Shown here: positions 20,182 through 31,187 of the stretch, piece after piece
Layout of the letters: each line of letters begins with the position of its first letter
Position numbering within the stretch: the first letter of the stretch is position 1
Program-made: the position numbers and the translations under genes
Assembly: GCA_015501585.1 (NCBI GenBank)
Contig: JADNRY010000019.1
Span: 421,100 to 485,099 of the forward strand
Direction of reading: 5' to 3'
Length of the DNA: 64,000 bases
DNA from: Rhodocollybia butyracea
Lineage: Eukaryota; Basidiomycota; Agaricomycetes; Agaricales; Omphalotaceae
The notes under the pieces: model-generated
The model's input: only the letters and a program-made list of their open reading frames with translations
The model's database searches: none
Told to the model about the DNA's origin: nothing

Positions 20182-23100
20182 CTACGTGGGTATTGGATGC
20201 CCATTCATAATTTTGTTAATTGTGTTTGTCCGTAAAGATGTATCCGCGAACAATGCCCGAACCAGTCTCGTCAGCTCCTCCACCTCAAAGTCTACTAGCG
20301 CACCTTCCTCGAAAAGGTACGTTATATCCGCTAAGGACGCCTCCTACATTGAATATTAGTTTCCATCCGACCAGAAAGATCCAATTTCATACCAGGAGCT
20401 CGGATAAATAAGAAAATTTGAGCCAGGATGGGACATATGCGACGACAAAAGATGGCTGCAAGACGAGAGACTTGTAAGAACGAGATAGTAGAACGATATT
20501 TGCACAGACCTGTTCAGGATCCTCGACATATAATCCTTCCAAAGCCAACAGTATCCGACACAATTCACTGAGTCGATGCGATTCAAGTTCTGGAATGTCA
20601 CCCAACTCGAGCACGTCTTGCAACACACGAGATAGCGCAGCATCGGTGACAGATCCTAGAGCAGTGTAATATTTACTCTTGGTTAATATCCCTTTCCATT
20701 TTTGCGAGACACGTCGAATTTCTTGTAAAACCCGGTTCATCGCATTTTCGCACTCGTCATATCTATCTTGGTCGCCAGTGGAAGGAAGACCACGAGTGCC
20801 GTCGCTGAGAATGGTGTCAACTACTTGGCGTTGTTTTTCCTAGAAAACAGGTTAGAGAGAAGACCATGATGTACGAGCAAAGCTTACAATTGCATCGCCG
20901 TACCAGCTATCACTTGAAAGTTTCAGAGCACGGCTGCATTCATCAAGGCGTTGTTTCACAATTTCTACTCCCAGCCCACGCAACTCTTTAGCGAGGACCT
21001 CAATCTCAGCACTAAGATACAGGCAGTTATTTGAGAATCGCATTGGCCCTTCCAAGGATTGCAACAGCCCACTAAACGCGACAGGGTACAATGCGCGATA
21101 CAGATCCAAGATGGACGCAGACGTCTGGAACAGACTTGATCCCGGTACTGAGTTGGACTCTGAAGTTGCCGGTAGGATCCGCGAGTCGACGAATTCCTCA
21201 GCTTCATGAAGTGTTTCCCGAACAACGGCCAAAATGCCTTTCATCCTAGTCGAAACAACATAATTCTCCTTCGACGGTGTGGGAACCGAGAGTTTGGGTG
21301 GGCGCTTTTCTACAAGCTTGCCTACAGAAGGTTGTGACGGCGACGAGTGAGGTTTGAAACCAACAACTGGAGAGTTAGAGCTGATCGCAGGAGAAGATGA
21401 AGAGAGATTGGGTGAAACCGGCGTTGCCATTAATGGCGAGTTTCCATTGAGATCTTTTTTGCCTTTGTTGGCCAGTTTCTCCAACCGAGTGGCGATTTTT
21501 GGTGGGGACTTTATGGATACAGCAGAGGGATGTGGAGGAGCTTCAGTATGAGTTGAAACACCTTCTCCCCATGGATCGTCATCCCACAGGGTTTCGTCTT
21601 CCGCCGGTTGTTTAGCGTCATCGTCTAAACCCCAGGCATCTTCCTCTACCTCTGGCTCCTCGTGACCATTAGCCACTGGATCAGGGTCTGGTAGGGCTTC
21701 TGCAGCATCATCGAAGCCCCAGCCATCGTCGTCGACCTTTGTGTCGGTATCTGCGTTCACTTCATCGTCAAAGCCCCAACTATCTTCGACTTCCTTCCCA
21801 GGACTTGACTCCTCCTTGAATCCCCACCCATCATCATCAACCTCTGCATCTTCAGCAATAGGTCCTTGAACTGCTGATTCTAGAGTCGGTTGTACTACTT
21901 CCACTTCAACAAGGAATGTATCCGAGAATGTGTCTAGTTCAATAATCATTGAACGGGTGGTTTCCAATAGGTGCATCCGACGCTGGCGTTCATAGTGTCC
22001 ACCGATGCCATTAGCCCAGGTCTTGATAGGCTTATCGGTGCGGTCATTGCCCAACAATCCAATAATGCACGTTTCTTCGAACCCTACGGCATCTTTCATA
22101 AGTTCGAGAAACGAGGGAAGACGGTTGAAAGAGGAAGGAAGATTAGGAATGAGTAGGTTGTTTAATACGCTGGAAATAACGGGTTTGCACAATGATCTTG
22201 GGAAAGACGAGTGTTGTGGGGCAGGTAGATGAGCAAAGAGATGGGCGGATAGAAATTGCAACGTTCGTGACAAGTTTTCGATACGCAAGCCTATGACTTC
22301 GTCGTTTGGTGGTGAAGGGAAACAGGTAAGTCTGAATTCATCTTGCACGACAGACATGGACTGAGTCAATAAAGTCTCAATATAATGAATAGTAATATCC
22401 CGCCGCAGTGCGTTGAGATGGTTATCGAGAGACGTCGATGAGAGTGCGGAAAGGATTCGAGGGAGATTCAATGTTCGTTCGGTTTGGCGTACTGGACACA
22501 TGATTCAACATACAAACAACCATATTAAAGCATACTGAGCGTACCTTGAACAGACGGAGCAACTGTTAATCCGTGTGAGGTTACCGATACACATCTTAAG
22601 TAAGAGTCGCTTAGTTGTTCTTCTGTACGAGCTTTGGTGGCGTTGAATCTACGCTATTAGACTGTTCAGAACGGAGCCATTCATAAGCTTGATTCGTTTA
22701 CCTTCAAGTCTAACAGTACGTTAGACTGGGCCAACGCAACCGGCGCGTCTTTCAAGAGCTGTTCCATGCACAAACAAGTGTCAACCGCCTCTGGAAGGTC
22801 CCCATTCTGCACCAAACCCTCCAAAGCCAAAAATTCCTTGCGACACCGCGACAAATGCGACAGAGCTTCATGTTTTATCCGTGCATTAGTCGTGATTTGG
22901 GCTAAAGCTGAATGTGCTGTTAAAGTTTTGACCAATGAAGGAACTAAACCTGACTATACGCGAAGTGAATAAAGTACATAGAAGAAATGGTGCCGGAAAG
23001 TACCTCGGGGTCAGATAATGCATGATTCAGAGAATCGACTTCAGAGGTCAAAGTGCGCAGACGTGTCTGGACGGCAATTGACGTCTGCAATTGTCGCTCG

Positions 23101-23349
23101 AATTCGGGTAGGTCAGCGTGAATACGATCATGAATTCTTTCCTGGTATAAAGCCTATGAGCATCTTGAAGTAATACTAAAAGTGCCATATTATTACTTTC
23201 GTATGAAGTATCGTTGCATCCAGTTCCTCGAGCCAGGATTTTGCCAGCGAAGCCGTTAGAGACTTGGTCGTCGCCTCGTCCATTGTAGACAGAATCTTGG
23301 ACGTGACATCTTGAGGCCGCGGCAGATGAGAAGGAACAGGAAAAGCCAT
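20182..23349 (-). CDS. ZW10: ZW10/Dsl1-type ER vesicle tether
   Basis: Tethering factor expected in the NRZ/Dsl1 complex on the ER, capturing COPI vesicles; animal ZW10 also acts at kinetochores. Exons 23349-23197, 23153-23004, 22953-22702, 22653-22545, 22491-20888, 20839-20510, 20455-20393 and 20343-20182 give 940 residues. N-terminal helices (LRTLTSEVDSLNHALSDPE, CRKEFLALEGLVQNGDLPEA) match the ZW10 coiled region. The C-terminus (SHRLSELCRILLALEGLYVE, then FEVEELTRLVRALFADT) matches the family's end. Between them lies an acidic stretch with repeated tryptophans: DDDGWGFKEE, EDSWGFDDE, DDDGWGFDD, EEDAWGLDDD and WDDDPWGEG (about 21560-21850). The start codon is 99 bp from the divergent EMC5 start. 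Confidence 0.88.
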
Positions 23350-23448
23350 GAAGGCCCTGAGCCGTTGAAGTTAATGCTAAGTGATGAATAGCGCGTGTAA
23401 TGGTTCTGAGATTTTGACGCCCAGTCACCACTCATCCTCACAACTATC
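23350..23448. promoter_or_regulatory. Shared divergent promoter, ZW10/EMC5
   Basis: Only 99 bases separate the ATG of ZW10 (minus) from that of EMC5 (plus), so both genes must share this space for promoters and 5' leaders. No specific factor site was identified. Confidence 0.6.
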
Positions 23449-23959
23449 ATGCTTGGCCGTTCACTTCTCTTATTCGCCATCCTTGCCCTTCTTCATGGTT
23501 AGATATCTCGCAGAAATCTAGTTTTAATATCCTGACTCTAAAGCTGAACACAGCTGCTTTTTCCACGTATGAACGTGAGCTTTGAATTCATTGGCCTGTA
23601 GTAAGACCATATAATCTCAAAGTTGTCCAGATTTTTCTCATTTAAAAGCACTCGGAAAGCCGGAAGGATCATTACCTCGCGATGTGAGTGCAAATGTTTA
23701 CAAGATTCTCTAGTGAACTCATTATACCCTAGATTATGTTTGAGGCAATCATTGCGCTCGCTGTAGGAATTTTGGGCGCCACGCTCAATGCTCCTCCATT
23801 GAAGGAGACAACTTGGTCCAGCGAAATGAAAACAAGGTTCATGCGAAATACGCTACCAGTATTTGCCCATTCTCTAACATGTGCTCCAGGTCTATCGACG
23901 AAATGGACGCCCGGCCAGGGTTTGCGAGTTATGTCAACCGAGGGCGAAACATCTCATAA
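23449..23959 (+). CDS. EMC5: ER membrane complex subunit 5 (EMC5/MMgT)
   Basis: Small two-helix subunit of the ER membrane complex, which inserts transmembrane proteins; animal relatives are also called membrane magnesium transporters. Five exons (23449-23497, 23554-23574, 23631-23683, 23733-23836, 23890-23959) give 98 residues, the family length. The sequence starts MLGRSLLLFAILALLHAAFS (first membrane segment) and continues LGKPEGSLPRD. A second segment, EAIIALAVGILGATL, is followed by PPLKETTWSSEMKTR and the conserved end SIDEMDARPGFASYVNRGRN. All four introns are GT-AG and 49-56 bases long. The exons are too short to be obvious as open frames. Confidence 0.93.
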
Positions 23960-24031
23960 CCAGGCATCAAATTCTTTCGTATCGTATACATATACACATA
24001 GTACAGTTAAATAGAAATAAAGACGCGTAAC

Positions 24032-25753
24032 TTACTCGTAATCTGATTGAACATCCACGTTCAGACCGACTTCCTTGAGCGTAGAGAGTTCTGTAAGAAT
24101 TGATTCTGAAAAGGTTTCGTAACGGTCGTGCTCGCTCAGCACAAGGACCAAAGACTGCAAACCAGCTATCTCGGGACTCCCCATAGTAGATCTGACAACC
24201 TTACTACGGGACTTCACCAGCTCGCAAACACTCGTACACAGGGAATTAGAGGCATGAACATCATGGATTTCCCATTGGAGTTCGAGAGAGCAAAGGTTAG
24301 GAAGAAGAGTCGGATGACCATCTCGTGGTTTCAACTGTTCTGTGAAGGATCTCATCTCTTCGTCAGACTGGACGGCCATGGTCAATTTACAGAGATAGGG
24401 CTGTAAGCTGAGGAAGTCGAATAGTAAAGATTCCGATTGCCGATCCATAAAAAAAAACAAATGCATATCGAGAGACCGTAGTTTACAGTTAGGATCAGCT
24501 ATTATTGGAAAGAGGTGTGCGATGTTTTTGAATTGCTCTATGGTGCCAGCAGAGATTTGCAAGTCAGTAAGATCTGGCATAGTGAAAAACCTCCAGGCTT
24601 CAGGTTGGAAGGTTTTAGCTGTCACAGCCAACTTCGAAATTGACGACCTATAAGGTTCTGTGTCATCCCGCAATGAATCATCATCGGCATCACCATCCTC
24701 CAGGAACTGAAATCCTGCCACTATTAGACTCTCCAATGCAGGTAGCCGGCAAAGCAGATGGGCAAAAGACCTTCCGAGGAAAGAAGACAACGTAAGCTCG
24801 ATAAGGTGTGAGAAGTCAAAAGCATGACCCGCCCATGAAAACGAAGATCCACGGTACGTGTGTAGTCGAGGACAATGTGAGAATGTTTGGAAGAGTGATG
24901 AGAGGTCATTCGACCAGGGCAGCGAAGTGTGTGGCATTTCAAGATATTCCAAGGCAGGAAAATTCCCCATCAGAGCCCGAGTTGGCTGTAAACCTGATCG
25001 AGAACGCAGCCTAGCTACGCCTGCATACCAATCCTGAGCTGCAGAACTGGGGATGATGAGGTGGACACGACGCCATCGCATCGAGTTGTCAAGCAGGATA
25101 TCGATTGCCTTGTCAACCTTTGAACTGGACATAGAGTCGAAACGACATCCGTCGTAATAGATGTCCAACGATGTATCTCGCGAGCAAGCAAGATACTTCA
25201 GAAAAATATTGAATGAATTGGGTTTAGACAGAAACAGCTGAGATGATAGTCGCAGAGATGACCAGAGAACTGGGCGAGACTGCACGGATTCCCGCCAAAG
25301 GGAGCAGACCCATGAAAGCTTCAGTGTCGGGCAAGATATACGGGTGTGGCTCAAGGAGAGAGCGCATCCGTCCCCATTCTGCGCGATACAAAGGGTAAAG
25401 ATCTCGTTCAGAACATCCGAGGGTAATTTTCGTATGGGAGCCGAGACAAGACATCGAGCACGATCTGAATGATTCTGCAAGCGATCTCGTGCATTCTTCA
25501 AATTGACCAGTAGATGTTCCATTTCCCCAATTGCTTTGTTCAGCCCAGTGAGTTTCTCCGGAACATCCGTCAGAAAAGCGTTTACTTTCGATACTTCATC
25601 GCTGAATATCGAAAGGTCGACCCCGTCTCTGAGGCAAGAGGAAATATACTTGTGGAAGTCACCATCATCGACCGGATGACCGAGGCGGTCAATGTCCGAG
25701 AGACAATTTGCACAAAGAAGAGAAGAGCCATCCGCTCGTCCAAAAGGACTCAT
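24032..25753 (-). CDS. F-box protein, classic agaricomycete type
   Basis: 573-residue single-exon protein. The N-terminus has a Cys pair (LLCANCLSDI) and a helical stretch (EKLTGLNKAIGEMEHLLVNL, NHSDRARCLVSAPIRKLPSD). The F-box continues VLNEIFTLC...LSWVCSLWRESVQSRPVLWS. LRR-like segments follow (LPALESLIVAGFQFL, MPDLTDLQISAGTI). This is the commonest F-box form in mushroom genomes and is only distantly related to the cluster at 6-12 kb. Its stop is 72 bp from that of EMC5 (convergent) and its start 136 bp from that of DSK2 (divergent). A role as SCF adaptor is inferred; the substrate is unknown. Confidence 0.85.
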   Translation of the reverse strand: MSPFGRADGSSLLCANCLSDIDRLGHPVDDGDFHKYISSCLRDGVDLSIFSDEVSKVNAFLTDVPEKLTGLNKAIGEMEHLLVNLKNARDRLQNHSDRARCLVSAPIRKLPSDVLNEIFTLCIAQNGDGCALSLSHTRISCPTLKLSWVCSLWRESVQSRPVLWSSLRLSSQLFLSKPNSFNIFLKYLACSRDTSLDIYYDGCRFDSMSSSKVDKAIDILLDNSMRWRRVHLIIPSSAAQDWYAGVARLRSRSGLQPTRALMGNFPALEYLEMPHTSLPWSNDLSSLFQTFSHCPRLHTYRGSSFSWAGHAFDFSHLIELTLSSFLGRSFAHLLCRLPALESLIVAGFQFLEDGDADDDSLRDDTEPYRSSISKLAVTAKTFQPEAWRFFTMPDLTDLQISAGTIEQFKNIAHLFPIIADPNCKLRSLDMHLFFFMDRQSESLLFDFLSLQPYLCKLTMAVQSDEEMRSFTEQLKPRDGHPTLLPNLCSLELQWEIHDVHASNSLCTSVCELVKSRSKVVRSTMGSPEIAGLQSLVLVLSEHDRYETFSESILTELSTLKEVGLNVDVQSDYE

Positions 25754-25889
25754 AGCGAAGATAGTAGACTAAGTATAAGTGAATGTATGCAGTGATCCGT
25801 ATTAAGCGCTCATTTAGCGCTTTCGCCACCGGCTGATGGCATCTGACGTCGCTGTGTCTTTTTCAAACCATCATCGTCTCTTACTTAGC

Positions 25890-27397
25890 ATGTCCGAGGC
25901 CGCTTCACCATCTACAGAAATTCAGATTAACGTCAAAGGTTGGCACTTGACAAAAAAGCTTTATTCCCCGCTTACCTTCTCCCCCAGGCCCCAATGAACT
26001 CAAGCTACAAATATCGATAAGCACCGACAAAACTGTAGCGGAGCTGAAGGAAGCAATCGCGACACAGTCAAGCGTTGAGGCTGACAGACAAAGATTGATA
26101 TACTCAGGTGAGTGTAAATGCCGCATGGAATAAACAGCTAAGCTCATTCGCATTATTTAGGCAGAGTTTTGAAGGCATATCTATTTTTGTTGCATGTTTG
26201 TATATCAACTAATGCTCAGGTCTAGGATGAAGACGTTCTTTCCGTTTACAAAATCCAGTCTGCCCATACGATACATATGGTGAAAGGTGCAGCGCGGTCT
26301 GGAGCTGGATCAAGCTCTGGTGCCTCATCTACACCAACCTCTCAACCGCTCCCAACAATGCAGACGGGACAGAACGTTCATGATCCTCTTACAACTTTGA
26401 ATTCACATCTTGGTTTTGGAGCACTCAACGGCTTCAATCCATTCGCCGATATGGGTCTAAACCCCAACGATCCCAACATGGTGTGTGCATTCGTGTTCAG
26501 CATCGCATTCCTTACTAATAATCAACAGCTTCAAACGATGATGAACTCGCCTCAGTTCCTCCAACAGATGTCCAGTATGATGTCGAATCCAGCGATTATG
26601 GATCAGATTATTGCCTCCAACCCGCAACTACAAGCTATGGGACCTCAGGTTAGAGAGGCTTTCCAGAGCGAGCAATTCCGTTCACTGCTGTGTGTGCTTT
26701 TTACGCTGGTCTCTACTGCTCACTAATGATATCATCTTTCTACTCTTTTTTGTGTGTCCTGATACCTCCCCCGGGTAAAACCAGATCAAACCCAGAATCG
26801 TTGCAAACGATGCTTCGTATGTCTGCCATGATGAATGGAGGAGGTATGGGTGGTATGGGTGGCGGCGGCGGAATGTTCGGCAGTGCCCCTAGCTTCCCAG
26901 CTCCTGGTACTCCTGGAGGTGCCCCCGCCGGAACTGCCTCACCGGGTGACTCTAATGCTACCCCTGGAACAGCACCTGGTTCAACGGGTGCTGGTGCCGC
27001 GAATCCTCTTGGAATGTTTGGTGCCGGAACACCTGGCTCACCGGGGGCTGGGGCCGCGAATCCTTTCGGGATGTTGGGAAACCCCGCGATGATGCAACAG
27101 ATGCAGCAGATGTTGGCTGCTGGAGGTGGTCTCGGCGGTGGTCTCGGCGGCGGCATGGGAGGGTTTGGAGCCCCAGCTGCCCCGGCGGACTCACGGCCAC
27201 CAGAGGAGCGATTCCAAGTGCAGCTGCAAGTTAGTTTTCTTCGCACTGCTCTTTTTGATCTCCCATCTGATTTGAACGTTTAGCAACTGAACGATATGGG
27301 TTTCACCAATGCATCGCAAAACATCCGCGCTCTTCTCGCTACTGGGGGTAACGTTCATTCCGCGATCGAATACATCCTCGGAGGGGGAGGAATATAA
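25890..27397 (+). CDS. DSK2: Ubiquilin/DSK2 ubiquitin receptor
   Basis: Shuttle factor delivering ubiquitinated proteins to the proteasome. Exons 25890-25938, 25988-26107, 26161-26174, 26226-26480, 26529-26689, 26785-27229 and 27284-27397 give 385 residues. An N-terminal ubiquitin-like domain (PNELKLQISISTDKTVAELK, RLIYSGRVLKDEDVLSVYK, HTIHMVKG) is followed by STI1-type helices (MMNSPQFLQQMSSMMSNPAI, ESLQTMLRM). A Gly/Pro/Ala-rich linker comes next, then a C-terminal UBA (QLNDMGFTNASQNIRALLAT..GNVHSAIEYIL). Exon 3 is only 14 bases. The intron after it (26175-26225) needs a GC donor (AAG/GCATAT), since any GT choice loses VLKDEDVLSVY. Intron 26690-26784 is longer than most (95 bases). Confidence 0.95.
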
Positions 27398-27598
27398 ATA
27401 CAGTAGTTCGGACTATGTAACTTTATTCTTCCTTGCTGTTTGGATGTATAATAATATTCGACAATACCGTCTCCTGCGTACCATTTACAAGGTCTATGCT
27501 GCAGATTAAGATTGTAAAGAAATGAATTGAATGAAAAGGTGATACAAGTTCTGATTAAATAAGTATAGATGTCAGTAAATGGAGCAGACAACTGCGCG

Positions 27599-30276
27599 CT
27601 AGGAGCGCGTCGAATGTGAAGAAGGTGGAGGTTCAATGGTTGATATGGGTCTGATATTCATATCCAGACTCTCAGAATGTAGCCTCTTATTCCTTCTCGC
27701 ACTCCCAACACCCGCCATGCCGCCAAACTCGCCAAATTCACCTTGATCCAAGTCGAGGTCAGATCTAGAGCTGTCGTGTTCAGGTGTGGCAGGCAGGGAT
27801 TGGGGGGTATTATTGTCGTATATCAGTGCGGTTTCCGGTAGTTGGAGCAAAGGGTGTGTGATACTGGGCCCCCGGCCATGGCCCGGTGAATCTGACAACG
27901 GCTCAACTCGACTACTTCGTGATCCCCCAGCTTCCTTTGATCCAAGCTGCAGCATCATAGGCCGCTGTTCGGGCGATAAAGAACGATCTCTGGCACTTGA
28001 CCATGACATGTCCTTATAATGCATTGATGAATCCAGACCAACCAAGGTTTCACGGTTCCAATCGAGATCCTTAGCCGGGTCCCAGTCAATATCGCGGCTC
28101 AGAGAGCCTATAGTGATGTCTCTAGGAGGTGTGGACTTCCCGTCAGCCTTTTTCTTTAATCCAAACTCGCCATCTGCGACGTCCTCCAGGTCTCCTATTC
28201 GGGTGTGTTCGCTGTTGATTGTATATTCTGAGGCTAACCTTTCCCTCTGCAAATAGGATTTGTAACGCATTTGCCGCAGAGCGTCTTCACTCGGAAGAGT
28301 GTCAGTGGTTAAGGAGTGCCTTCCAGCAAGCTGATACGCTCCGAGGTCTTTCTGATCTCTAATATAGGGATCATGCGTTGATTTTTTGGAACGGAACCAT
28401 CCAAACAATCCTCCATCGGCAGCGGTGCTCGCAGGAGAGTCCTCGAAACTGCGTAATGCGGAGCCATTTGCATTTGGGGAGGGACCAGTACCACGATATT
28501 TCCTCTTCATAACACAGAAGCGTATGCCAAAGAGGACAAAGCAGAGACCGAAAAATCCAATCAGGCCGAATAACACATCTAGTCCTACATTGAGAGATTT
28601 TTTGCTTTCCGATGACACTGGTTGAGCACCATCGAGAGGTTCACCCAAATCCCGAACGTTCTGGAACTCCTCTAGATAGTATTTGTTCAGTGACTTCATT
28701 ACAGAGAAAGAGATGAATTATGTACTGACGCATGGCGACCGTAGCATTTGTCAATCCTTGTAAGCCAAGTCTGAAGACCAGCTCGTCAGAAATAGCAGTG
28801 TCTGCAGGTGATTGAGGATCACTTGAAGGCCGTAAATCTGGAAAAGACCCGTTCGAAGAATTCGGGACTTCATATGCCAGTACCATATAGGTATTGCGGA
28901 TGAATGGAACTCCTAGTATCATATCTGCGATACCTGAGAGAGAGGAATCGGCAGCTTGAATCAGGCCAACGCAGCTGGATGAAGAGTGAGCTGACGAGCT
29001 TTCCGTAGTTAAATCGAGGGGATGGACCGAGATAGGTTTTCGATTATCGAGAGTTATGGTGAGATTCAATGGTGTTTTGCAGTCGACATAATCTGCAGCT
29101 GAATTAGCTCTGGACGTTACTTGAAGCGTTATTACTTACAATTTCCATCACTCGCTGGGGAGACGCCGATCGCGCCATATATTGCATCTGCGATAGCTTT
29201 GGTGGAAAGTATTATAGGAGCACCAGTATCTAAAACAGCGCTCGGATTATTTTCGAATGAGCTCTTCTGGAGCGAGATCGTTTTTGGTTGAGCGTCGACC
29301 CAGACGGTGATATCTTCGATACTAGCTTTCCAGTATAGATTAGAAACACTGGCAGATGCGAGACTAGCGAGTGGTGTACTATATTGAACGTTTTCTCCGT
29401 TTCCTATCTGAGCTACTTGGGACTGTGATGGATGGCTGCCGATACCAAATAACGATGGAATTGTTGAAGAGCCAGGGCGCTCAAGTGTAAGGGACAAGAA
29501 GCGTGCGGCTGGTGAAAGTGTTGAAGGAGTGAGGGAGAACAAATTTGAGACAAACTGAGAACCGTCAGTAGTGCTGGAGGAGGTGGAAGGGATGAGTTGG
29601 CTTATGATACTATTGTCGGGTAATCCAAGACCAAGAACGCCATCAAAAGAATTCGATAAAGGTTCCGAAACCACCGTAGAAGCAGCAGCTACATAATTAT
29701 TAGCTTTTTAGGGCAATTCAAGACGTGAATCAGGCACGAACCGAAAGCCTGAGTGTTTATGATATAAGAACCGACATTGACCATATCCCACACGATCGGC
29801 CCCGAAGCTCCACCCTCGACGTAGGTTATATTGAAAATTGCGCTGCTCTCCACAGAGCTAGAACTGGAAGAAGGATTGTATTTCTGGCTACCGGGAACAT
29901 TGCTACAGGAGGAGGTAGCACACGAGGACGCCGTAACCCACTATTCAATGTAATCAGTAAGCATCCCAAGTTAAAGCAGGTTTGCGAACAAGGTCAGACG
30001 ATCCTGTATCAACTTGGAGAGAAACATTGAGATTATTCGAGCCTACAAGGATAGGGAGGGTGTAAGCGCTAAAAGGTGGCAGGTTGAATGAGAAATGTTG
30101 CGCATAACGAAAAGATCTTGGACGCACGCGTTATATGCTGTTGTACCAACGTATTGTAATGGTACCACAATCCCGTTTCCTCCCCCTGACCCCGTACTAT
30201 CTCGTCGCTGAGTCGAAAATGGTCCTTGATAAGCTCGTTGCTTGCCCTTCAGCTCCTTCTGTGATGTTAGAGGCAT
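27599..30276 (-). CDS. Membrane-anchored pepsin-like aspartic protease (A1)
   Basis: Six exons (30276-30128, 30068-29990, 29940-29742, 29688-29140, 29092-28740, 28693-27599) give 807 residues. First catalytic motif: VDTGSSDLWV, assembled across intron 29941-29989. The flap region is ITYVEGGASGPIVWD. The second motif, AVLDTGAPI, has Ala-Pro instead of the usual Thr/Ser. NILGVPFI-like ILGVPFIRNTY closes the domain. After it come Asn-linked-type sites, one membrane helix (VLFGLIGFFGLCFVLFGIRF), and a ~270-residue cytosolic tail rich in Ser, Asp and Arg. The donor at 28739 (GTCGCC) is weak but is the only one keeping the frame. The N-terminus is uncertain: from the ATG at 30276 there is no signal peptide, so a 5' exon may be missing. 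Family membership is secure; the substrate is unknown. Confidence 0.8.
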
Positions 30277-30299
30277 ACCACCCTTAGAGAAGATAAACG

Positions 30300-30395
30300 A
30301 AAGATAAGGATGGGAGGAAAGGAGTGGAGGAAAGGACGGGAGGAAGGAGTGGAAGAAAAGCCGGGAAGAAAGGAGCGGAGGAAAGGAGTGAGGGA
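30300..30395. repeat. Purine-rich minisatellite-like tract
   Basis: Plus strand carries repeated GGAGGAAAGGA / GGAAGGAGTGGAAGAAAAG words, all pyrimidine on the minus strand. It lies just upstream of the drawn start of the aspartic protease and could be part of its 5' UTR. Confidence 0.6.
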
Positions 30396-31187
30396 CCTCA
30401 GACACGGCGAAAGTTCACCATGTAAATGGTCGACGTTCAATAAATAGATCGAATTCAAATATCCACTGAACGTGGCAAGATTTCAATTTATCTGTTGCTT
30501 TCGAATTCATACAATGATTGTTGCAACAAGAAATACCCTTCAATTCCTCTCATGATGATGCAGCTCAACCCTCAAGCGCTCAACTCTCAGCATCCCAAAC
30601 TTGTTACCCCCGTTATTGTAGGTTATTGCTCCGTTGCGGGAAAGGGACCCGCTTACAAAGTGCGGCAACTTACAGATATCCCTGATCGCACCGCAACACT
30701 GTATTATTGCTTGAGCTTCCGGTCAGATAAGGCTGGCCGCAGTGAGACCGCGCAACGAGTTTTTTGGGGGCGCCCGGGGGTGCTGGACGCCCTGTCGCTC
30801 ACCAGCACCTGCCAAACCAACGATACCGAGCTGGTGGCGCCTATCTGCCAAATAAAAGATTTTCAAAAACACACTGTGTACATATAATTGTGGCACCGGC
30901 AGTGAAAAAAGCAACTGCTGCGGTCAGTGATGAACGTTAACCGCTTCCTCGAGCTTGGAACTTCTGCGTTTGCTTTAGCCGACACCGACTGCTGACTCTG
31001 AGCGCTTATTTTGAATCTCAAAAAAACAACACAGGAAAAACAACGCGTTGTTTGCATTGTAGAGCAAATAGCGGGGCAGCTAGTAAACAACCACAACAGT
31101 GAGCACCTACTGATAAATATTAAAGGTCGAAGCCGTTCGACCCGGGTAGTAATGTATTTTAAGCTGTAGTCCTCGATGTCCATCCGA
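30396..31187. other. Intergenic region without supported gene
   Basis: Between the 5' end of the aspartic protease gene and the 3' end of the sterol reductase gene. There is a GC-rich patch at 30740-30840 and an A/T-rich stretch after 30880. No conserved frame, RNA gene or bounded repeat was seen. Confidence 0.4.

Noticed and set aside
26740..27246. Pro/Ala-rich minus-strand frame opposite DSK2
   Set aside because: Shadow of the Gly/Ala/Pro-rich linker of DSK2; no independent gene signals.
28694..28739. A stronger-looking donor GTCAGT at 28730 in the aspartic protease gene
   Set aside because: Using it puts the downstream exon out of frame with an early stop. The weaker GTCGCC donor keeps the membrane helix and tail in frame.
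30300..30395. Pyrimidine tract read as a signal peptide (LLSSRLFFHSFLPSFPPLL)
   Set aside because: It would need a GTG start, and the residues come from a simple repeat. Not credible as a signal sequence.
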